Shown here: positions 54,985 through 64,000 of the stretch, in pieces
Numbering within the stretch: the stretch's first letter is position 1
How the letters are laid out: every line of letters begins with the position of its first letter
From: Dirofilaria immitis
Taxonomy: Eukaryota; Nematoda; Chromadorea; Rhabditida; Onchocercidae
Length of the DNA: 64,000 nucleotides
Reading direction: 5' to 3'
NCBI GenBank assembly: GCA_024305405.1
Contig: JAKNDB010000105.1
Span: 868,001 to 932,000, forward strand
Notes under the pieces: model-generated
What the model saw: the letters and a program-made list of their open reading frames with translations, nothing else
Told to the model about the DNA's origin: nothing
Databases searched by the model: none
Made by a program: the position numbers and the translations under genes

Positions 54985-56770
54985 TTTTTTGTGAGAGAAG
55001 CTAGTTGCGAGGGATGGTTTGTTTTTGATGCCAGAGGTGGTCGATAAAGTAAAAGAAAATGAAGGACGGAAGGCCGATAAAGTAGATGATAAATCGGAAG
55101 AAGAAAACGGAGACGATGATTTGAAATGCCTTAATTGGCTTGTCAATTACAAGTTACCTGGTAGTTTTTTCATTATGTATAGATTTGTTTTGAAAAGCAA
55201 TTATTAGATAGGACTGGTTTTGTTTTGTGGTATCAGATCTTTTCACATTCTCTTACGCTGTAGTTACATCGTAAAAATATGATAGTGATCTTCATATTGT
55301 TTCTACAGCGGTGATTGGTGCTTTAATCATTTAGATGATGAAGAAACATTAGAGGAATAGGAAGGATAAATTGACATTGCAGTGAGAAAATAGATTCTAT
55401 TTTTTCGTTCCTTAATCATTAAAGCATGTTTTTCTTGAATTTAGTCTTCTTTATATTTATTATTCGATTGAGCTTATCATATACAATAAATTCATTGGGA
55501 TAAAATAAAAATTTAGAACATTTTGCTATTTTGGATGATTCATTTCATCAGTTCAATGAGAAGAATTTATTTCGCAATTTCAATAATGGATCTGTCTCGG
55601 AAGATATTATTTACCACGAAGATAAAGATCAAGTTAGAGAACAAATGATTTGCAATACTTCGACAGGCACGATAAATTTCAAAAGTTTTTCTTTTTTTGA
55701 CATATTCACAATTCTTCTGCATTGGAATAATTTCATTTATTTGTTCATTCATATTTTGTTTTCATACATTATTGAAACTGTATAACAAAATCCTACGAAA
55801 TTTATTTTTATTAAACAATTTTTATTCGAAAAAGTTTGCAAATTTAAATTTTTTTTTGTATTTTTGAAACTTGAATTTTGACTTTTCGGATCCAGTCTTT
55901 GCTTCTTTGAGTTTCTGTAGAATATTTCATGAATGTCAAGCACGTGAACGGTTCATTTATTTCGTTTTGTTTGTAGTGAAGCGTTTGTCCAAGAAATGTT
56001 CGTTATTGTGCTGGATATATCGAGTGCTGGCTACATCATCGGAACGCCAACTTTCCCTAAACGATATATATAATCATTTTCTTCTTCTAGTAGGCACATA
56101 ATTTTGCATGGTAGTAAGTATAGAAGATATCAACTGAATATAATTTCTTAAACATTTTTGAAGATATGAGAATGTTGAAGATTTACATTGTTATTTCCAT
56201 AACTGGAATTGTAAGAATGGGCTGGGATTTGAAGATAGTTGAAAACGAACATTTCATTGAAATGATCTCTTGAAAACATTATAATTTCATGGAAATGATT
56301 TCAGAAATTTTTATAGAATCCTGATTGGGGAAAGCTGTTATCAAATTGGAAATTTTCCGTTGTAGAAGTGCTGCTCACTTCTAAATGCTTCATGCGCAGG
56401 GTTAGTATTTAAATAATTAGAATTTAAAAGAAAGGAATTTTTTTGTTACAGAAAATAATTCCCATTTCGTTGAAAATATCATAGAATAAAAAGTTTGGCT
56501 TGATTTTAACTAAATATCTTAAATTGCAATATTATTATTCAGCGATAATCGGCTTCTGATAAGCTGACGAAATTTCGAAATTTAATATGAAAAAACTTTG
56601 TTTTTTTAAATTTTTTTCTTCCATTAGCATTCTCTATGGTCAATTAATACGGAATTCGCATTGAAATATGAACGTGCTGCACTTGCTCAAGGATTTTCAC
56701 ACCGCTGTCCACCGTCTATCTCTTCAACATGTGAAATCATTGATACTTCCAAAAAAGTTTGCCTGAATTT
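54985..56770 (+). pseudogene. Degenerate FoxP-like forkhead transcription-factor exons
   Basis: Four scattered exon-like blocks recall FoxP in order. (1) About 54985-55152: acidic segment ending in a C-x2-W. (2) About 55309-55400: WCFNHLDDEETLEE aligns with the FoxP zinc-finger end FLKHLNSEHALDD, with the second histidine ligand replaced, then three in-frame stops, each at a site where CAG/CAA (Gln) would fit. (3) About 55977-56070: SSERQLSLNDIYNHF matches the FoxP helix 2 signature (QLTLNEIYNWF), preceded by a frame break. (4) About 56325-56398: NWKFSVVEVLLTSKCFMR aligns residue by residue with WKNAVRHNLSLHKCFMR, but the DNA-recognition residues RHNLS are gone. (5) From about 56632: LWSINTEFALKYERAA resembles the wing 2 region VWTVDEVEFQKRR. 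FoxP proteins repress transcription in the nucleus. The nonsense codons and lost recognition helix point to a pseudogene or a very divergent paralogue. The family call is by eye and uncertain. Confidence 0.42.
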
Positions 56771-59700
56771 CAAATTTTTGTAGAACTAATGGGACTTAAA
56801 TCAGTCTCTTTCTTCTCCTTCAGAACTTCTGAAAAAATTTTTCATGATATTTTGCAATTGTTGATGTTTATATGTTTCATTTTTTTCATATAATATTATC
56901 ATTTTAGATTCTCCAGTAATATTCGGAAGAGTTTTTAACCGCATGAAAAGAAATCAGGAATAAAAATACAATGGACAGATAATGATTTCTCAGTAGTTCA
57001 AGAGAATAAACAAAATTTGAAAAACTGATTGTAAATTTTAGAATGCCTTGTTACTGTGCAGAGAACAGATTGTATTTGATGTAAACTCATCAGCTATGAT
57101 TTCTTCTTTACAACTTATAATAATTTAGTTATAGAAAGGAAGTTTCTCTCCGCTATTTCCATACTGGTTCATAATTTTTTGTAATTAACTTTCTGATCCT
57201 TGTAGAATTTATTGTTAGTTATAAGCATTAACCGAACAATGTATTACTATCTGTAAATATCATGAATCATGTCGAATGTCAGCTTTTACAAAACATGTCA
57301 AGCATTTATAATCTCGCTTGATGAATTTTCATCAATTTATTTTGCATTGGCCTCTTATTTTTATGCTTTTTATACTGTTTGGTATATTTTACACTAATTT
57401 CAATGCTTCTCAGCTTGAATGTGGAATAAATTGTTTTTGAATTTTGAGTCAGTCAGCAAAGAGTTGCTAGTTCAGAAATATTACCTTATTATAAAGATTT
57501 TTATGATATATGCATTTGAATAAGATGAAAATCAAGACTATTACAAAATTTGGAACAAATCAAGGTGCATGGAATATGCAGTTTCGAAATCCATCGAAAT
57601 TTATACATATGACCATCGTCCTAGTTATTTCCTCCGTCTCTTGTCTTAACTCAATATTTACTAATGCTGGCTATTACTGATGATTAAGCATTAAAAATTT
57701 AATTTTCAATTTATTAATAACATTTCTGAACCATATGCATATTTAGATTATGAATTACTGAGTGCCTTAGATATGCGATTTCAGCTTAGCAATTACACTT
57801 TCAATGATAATGAAAGCTTGCAAAAGAAAGATACATTATTGCGTTGCTAAAGTACTGATAAATTTATTTAACACAATTAGTTATTGCTCATTTTTAACTT
57901 GCTGAGATCAACATTACTTCATACTTCGTTAAGATTGGTCGACATTCCATCACATCAATCTTTCTATTATTCACCAGCTTTTCTTAGAGAAATTTGAAAA
58001 CTACTAAGTAGGAGTTCAATATTTGAAATTACTATTCAACACGCATTGGTTGTTTAGAAAAGATAATCCATTACTTGTGATTAGTTATTAACAGTTGGAG
58101 AATAAATATTCTTTGAATTTTTGAGCACAAATATTGAATCAAAGTCGTTATATAATTTTTTTTTGGTAGTCATTCTAGAAATTTTGAATTAGAAGTTGTT
58201 AATTCAAAGAGAGGCTAAAATTGAACAACAAATTAACAATAATATGTTCATATAAATTTAAATCAACTCAGTTTATTCAAATTGAAAATTTATATATAAG
58301 GAGAATGCCAGAATATACATATGGGCAACTTTGGAAAATTTAAGGCTTAATAGTCGAAAGCATACATCTAATATGACTTTATATTACATTGCACATATAA
58401 ACTCAGCAAGCATATCAAGAAATGGAGTGTACAAAATTTCAAGTTATATTCGCTAATTAAGAAATTCCATAAGATAAGAGCTCTTTGAAAATAATACTGG
58501 CACTTAGTTATGGAACTAAAAGCATATTGGTTAAGTAAAATAAGAGGGTTGAAAGAATATTCCCGAATTTCAATGTCAAAACGCTTCTGGAGAAAGAGAT
58601 AATTAGTTGGGAATAAAAAATTAATGATGTATTTGAGATTTTTTATATTGATTCATTGTCTGACTATTTTAATAACGTAAAAGCATTAATTTTGCTGATG
58701 AATACGATGAGGAAAATATTTTTATAAAAATGTATTGATTCATTGTATTGTTGATATATGAAATTTATAAAAATGAATAAACGCAATTCTGATTAAAACG
58801 AATTGATGAATTATCAGTTCAAACAGTTTCTAAAATTTACTAAATATAACATTATTTTTTTAATATATTGTTTAATTGTTTAAATTCTTAAATTAACGAA
58901 TTTGAAACAAAAAAAACATGAGGAAAAAATTCTGAAATATACTGCTTAATTAATTGTTTAAATTTATAAAAACTCATAAATTTACAATAAATAAACTTTT
59001 CACATCCTTTTGCAGTACTTGGATTTTTAAATATAATCAAAAATTTTAGTGAAAGTGCAATATTTAAAAAGTCTTATTTAATTAAAGATCAAATCGATTA
59101 GAAGCAAGATTATATAAATTTATCGGTGAATGTGTTGCTGGCCTTATTATTTTATTATCAATATATCAAATAAACTTAGTAGAATAATTTTCGTTCATTG
59201 CTTATTTCTTAAAATAATTTCAATTCATTATTAATTGTTTTCCTCTCTATCAGAACACCTATCATCTGTCAAAAACTTTTCGATACTCGCGCTTCTAACT
59301 AGAAAAATTAACAAATGAATCCTAACATTAATTTGAGAGAAACGCTGCATGTAAGCGGAGGCTTTATAGCTGATGTGAACTAGTTTAATTTCTTGTTTTT
59401 CAATTTTCAGCTTCTTGATCAGATATCCAATATATTTATTTGTTTGAATTTCATTCTACATTAGCGATATTTCGAATGTTCATTATATTATTATTATTAT
59501 TACTATTCATGTAAGAGATGTGATAAGAAGAATGCAGTTCTCGAAAGAGTGGAATTTGCAATCGAGACGCGTGTTTTTCAATGCTGAAGTCAAAAAGAAG
59601 TTAGCTAGAATAAATTAAAATTTAATCTTTTGATGAGATTTTTGATTCCAAGTCTTTCGCCGTCTATAGATAATTAATCGTAGTATTTTTGTTAAAACCA

Positions 59701-61400
59701 ACTATTAGTGCAAGTATTTTTATTAGTAATCAACTATTATTATTAAAATAATTAGCAGTTAAATCTGATACTTAAACCTATCATTGCTTATTTTTATCAA
59801 CATTTATTCATCATTTATCAAATAATCTTTCGAAGTATCCAACAATAACTGGAAGATGAAGTGAATTACATTATGCATATGTAGTGAATTACATTATCGA
59901 ATTTTGAATGATATTATTATAATTTCAATCATTAAATTACCCTATTTATTAATTTTTTTTTATAAACAAATGAACATAATATTCAAATTTGTTATTTTTT
60001 TGAGTCAAAAATATTTTCAATAAATTTAAAATTGATAAGGTCAAATATATTATTTACATACAATGAAACGCATTTTGTTGAACAGTGCAGACAAATATAT
60101 AGCATAGTCGATGAAGAACTAATCGATAATGTTATCTATAACTATCATAGTTTTTTGAAATGTAAAAGATGCAGGTTGATAACTTAGAAAAAATTTATGA
60201 AGTAAGAGGAGAAATGCTACAACTGACGGCAGGTAGTTGTAAAGTGTTGCTCGAACGTAGCAGACTAATTATTGGCCATAATCATTATTATTGTTATCAC
60301 TCCTTGCTACCACTAACATTAACGTCCTCATCGAGCTAAGTTTGCAAACGAAGTTAGAGCTACATCGCTATTGAAACTGAGAGATATGCTAGTGTTAGCT
60401 TCTTCACTTTGTACTTTCTTTAAGTCTATCTCGAGAATAAGCTAATACGCTACTAAAATATTGAGCTATTTAGCTAAGCTTCTTCTTTCCACCACTTCTT
60501 TTTACCAGTACATTGAATTACACTTCACTATATATATCAAATGTCAAATGATAGTATATACAAGTATAGATTATTAGTAAACTTTATAAAATATGTATTG
60601 AAGTAAACTCGAAACATTCTCTAATTTAATCATTCCATAACCTTCTCCTAAAATAATAATCATTGTGATAAATTGTTAGCTTGATAAGATAAAGTGAAAT
60701 AATTTTATCATGTAACCAGCAGTTTTAAATTTATTCAAATTTCTTGTTCGAACTGCATTAGTTTATTTTGATTTAATTTTTTTATGCTATAATTTTATTA
60801 TATGATAAATTTTCCAACTATTAAATTGAAAACTTTTTTCTGTTTCTAGCACAATCTTAGAGGAGTCATTCCTACTCTTTTCGCATTTCATTACGATTTC
60901 TAGTACGAAGAATTTGTCATAGAAAATAATATATAATAGCATTGTTATTAAATCAGCTAAAAATACAATGCGTGTTTTTTATTAAATGAACCGTAAGCTT
61001 CATACATGATAACTCTTTAAATAGTTCATACAAATTCATCAAAATTCCAAATATGAATTTTAATTTTATTAACTGCAATTTCTATCCTTCATCTTCTCCA
61101 TACTTTTTCCTTTTCAATAATTTTCGGATATGATTACTTTTTAAGCATAGATATATATATGCGCAAATAGTTACCATCAATTTATTCAAATATTACTTGT
61201 CTACTTACGTCATATCAGCATATCAACTTGGATCTTATATCAATCCATGAAAGTTACTTTCTTGATAATGTTAAAATAGTAGAGTTGAGAAAATTGGAGT
61301 TGTTAATTGTAAACAATTTCATATATCCTAACTGTGCTGTCGGTTCTTTGCATAATGGCATTCTAAAATTGTTTCTATAATAAGTTAACAATCCATAGGT
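56771..61400. other. Intergenic spacer before the two-membrane-segment gene
   Basis: About 4.6 kb of AT-rich sequence with no exon, RNA gene or long repeat that I can support. Confidence 0.5.
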
Positions 61401-63295
61401 ATGTCTCAGTACGAACCATGGTATCTACGTCGAAAATGTCCAATATTTTGCTCTTCATGTATACCTATGTATGTTGGCGTATGGCCAGCAAGGTTAGCAA
61501 TATATTGTAGATTTTTTGTAGAATAAAAAAATTCGTTCGAAAAATCACAATTCAAAATTAGCAAAATTTAAAAAAAAGTTCAAAATATAGGCAGAAACAT
61601 TTTTTTGATTGTTTTTGAGAAATTTCTGAATACCAAAATATTTCTTTTAAATTTAAAATTATCCCTTTTGATTTTGAATTTAATCCCATCGTATTGCAGA
61701 AGATGTGTAGTTATCGTGAGTGCGATATTATTTGCAACTGGTGTAATGATTTTACTTGGCTTATTACTTACCTGTATTGCTGTTGAATGCTATGCTATGT
61801 TAGTTATTTTCGAAATTGCTATTTGATTGTGTAATAGGATTGAACTAATAATCAATAGATAAGTTTGATATCTGTCCGTTGTAGCATTCTTTGCTTTGAA
61901 ACAGTCTAGTTCATGCTGCTATCAATCATTTAAAATATATTTGAGGAAAAATCATAAAGGCTGTATAATATTTAATAAATGCTATATAATGATTATGCAA
62001 CGCAAGATGAAAAGATGTAGTAATGCTCTATCTTCTACCTGGCAAAGGTTTTTAATATGTTAGTCCTCAGGAAAAACTGCTTAATTTACATCCTCATAAG
62101 TCTGTGAGTTCATTTGACCATTAAAAAGTGACATCGCCTTATTTACTAAAATAAAACTTTGAGGTATTTATTGCCTTCCGTTCACACAATAATGAATTGT
62201 GTTAATCTACCAAGCACATAAATTCAATAGAAGAAAATATCGAAATGGAAATTGAAATTTCGAGTTTTCATGCAAAAACTTCACTGATCATTACTGATCT
62301 CTCTTGATAAACGGTCATCAAATAGGGATTGAAGATTCTGGTTTGGTGAGGTCAATCAGAAACTCATTGCTAGAAAATAGAAAACATTAAAATTAAAAGT
62401 GAAAAATTTGCAGAGCTGGTGCTTTATTACCGCTTGCATTATTATTAATTATTGTGGGTATATCAATGCTTCACTGCGGTTGGGCAGCTCATTTGCTCGA
62501 TGAAGGAGGCGTTAGCGATGCATCGTAACGATCATTTCTATAACAATTTGTAATTTGGGATTCAAATAACTGCTACTTTTTATGCTATGATTATACATTC
62601 AATGATATGCATTTCTATGTACATTTGTAAATTTTCAGAATCCAATCTTTCTTCTATTATTTATGTTTAGGACGAAAGTTGTAGTAAACGAAGAGAAAAG
62701 TCCAAATCCCGACGAAATAGCATTGTTTGAAAGCGCTTATAAAGAACCAATACCGGAAGTATGTTTGGAAATGCAAAAATTTTATGAAATTTTTTAAAGT
62801 ATTTTAAAAATATATTGCAAATATTTATTTTTTTTTTAATGAGAAAATAATGATGTAGTAAATGTGATGAAATCAGATTTCATGCTTAAGAATTTAATCG
62901 GGAGGAATCATCAGGAATAATTATAGATTTAAAAAAGTACTCTGATAGTGGCAAAAATTTTTTCAAAAGAATTGATTTTTATGAAATCTTCCCACCCAGT
63001 TTTACATTGATATTTGTTGTGAATATCCAGTTCGGATACACAGTCTTATTAAAAATCAAGTTGTGAACTTTCCAGATTAGACAAGGTTACTGGCAATTTG
63101 AAGATAAATTAGCATGGCAAACTGTTGCGAATCCATATCCAATACAGTAAGTTTTGATCTTGTTATATTTAGTATAATTTCACGAAATAGCTGAATGAAA
63201 TTTGCAAGAATTATGAAAATAAATGAATTAATTACAGCAATATATCGTTTTGCAGGCATACATTAAGAAATACAGTTGAGCGTCTGGAATATTGA
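61401..63295 (+). CDS. Small protein with two membrane segments, unknown family, 6 exons
   Basis: Exons: 61401-61492, 61700-61798, 62414-62524, 62671-62758, 63076-63146, 63256-63295; 166 residues. All junctions are GT-AG, phases agree, and no frame defect is present, in contrast to the other genes in the window. A cysteine-containing N-terminal segment (MSQYEPWYLRRKCPIFCSSC) precedes two hydrophobic segments at about residues 33-58 and 64-84, joined by a very short turn, so it looks like a membrane hairpin with both ends on one side. A charged C-terminal half of about 75 residues follows (DEIALFESAYKEP, GYWQFEDKLAW, TVERLEY). I do not recognise the family and assign no function. An AG lies 2 nt before the ATG (ATCCATAG-GT-ATG), which fits a trans-splice acceptor, and an AATAAA lies 6 nt after the stop. 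An additional upstream exon cannot be excluded. Confidence 0.75.
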
Positions 63296-63300
63296 AGTTC

Positions 63301-63306
63301 AATAAA
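63301..63306 (+). terminator. Polyadenylation signal of the two-membrane-segment gene
   Basis: AATAAA starts 6 nt after the TGA stop, which implies a 3' UTR of only some 20-30 nt. Confidence 0.55.
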
Positions 63307-64000
63307 AGACAGGAACACAGAAATCGCCAGTGGCTAAGCTATAAAAAGATTTCATTGCTTATTATTTTTATTTGCACTTTTCATTTGCAACCAAAATTGA
63401 AGTTTGAATTCACTTGGCTTTTGTTTTGCTCATGAAGAATTTATTTTTTTCTTAATCGTTCGCTTCGAATCATATTTTTGAATCATATACATGGAAGTAG
63501 TAGCCTAAATTATTTTTTAAATGATTTTGTTTTTACTGATATTTGACGATGATAAGTATGATGCATGCAGCGATTGTATAGGGCACATCATCGTAAGAAT
63601 AAGAATCCTCAGAATCATGTCATCCTGCAGTTCCATATTTTTCCTGCAATAAGTTTTTCTCTTTTATTAAATATTATTATCCCAATTATTAGTGTGGATT
63701 GTAGTTAAAGCCAAATTATAATTTTCTTTTTTCAGCAGATAAATTGGTACTATTATATTGTTACATCGATTCTTTCAGAAATCCAAAAGTATTTCTTTAA
63801 AATTTGGCTTCGATATATAATTTCTATAAAAGTATCATGGGTTATATTTCTTCGTTAATTTTTAATTGTTTTTCATTCACATTACAAAAATTTTAGAGCA
63901 TATTTTAATGCTTTCAAGTTTTTTCTAATTACATAACCTTTAAATGAACTATTTTGTGTATTACCATACTTATAATTTAATATTTGCATAAATAAATAAG
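63307..64000. other. Right-flank intergenic sequence
   Basis: AT-rich sequence with no recognisable exon, RNA gene or repeat. Confidence 0.5.

Overview
The window is an AT-rich piece of a eukaryotic nuclear genome, almost certainly from a nematode. The supporting signs are GT-AG introns of about 70-900 nt with TTTCAG/TTTTAG acceptors, exons of about 40-270 nt, a TTTTTAG trans-splice-type acceptor just before a start codon, and gene families that fit nematodes (a membrane-anchored HEXD-type hexosaminidase, a Frizzled, a legumain, a DUF229 protein). The base composition and intron sizes recall spirurid/filarial worms, but that is an inference.

Layout. (1) 2260-7726, minus: 12-exon GH20 hexosaminidase (HEXD type) with an N-terminal membrane anchor. 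(2) About 7.7-34.7 kb: a gene-poor stretch with simple repeats, a ~98 bp direct duplication, a perfect 18-bp-arm hairpin, TGATAA clusters and a remnant that looks like Skp1 (12150-12524, minus). (3) 34691-39655, plus: 11-exon Frizzled Wnt receptor, Fz5/8-like. (4) 42164-45928, plus: 10-exon legumain cysteine protease. (5) 49302-53325, plus: partial DUF229 (sulfatase-fold) gene with signs of decay. (6) 54985-56770, plus: degenerate exons that resemble a FoxP transcription factor. (7) 61401-63295, plus: 6-exon gene for an unrecognised 166-residue protein with two membrane segments.

The genes do not form an operon or pathway. They are separated by 0.7-5 kb and have unrelated roles: glycan trimming in the secretory pathway, Wnt reception, lysosomal/gut proteolysis, extracellular or secretory hydrolase-like function, transcription.

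The most useful observation is that four of the recognisable genes carry seven single-base deletions in otherwise well conserved exons. Each can be explained by loss of one base from a homopolymer run, and there is no matching insertion. This looks like a consensus-sequence error pattern more than true gene loss, and it explains why the reading frames break. The FoxP-like locus is different: it has nonsense codons and a rewritten recognition helix, which points to real decay or extreme divergence. I did not find a clearly new biological system. The best candidates for new biology are the two-membrane-segment orphan gene and the degenerate FoxP locus.
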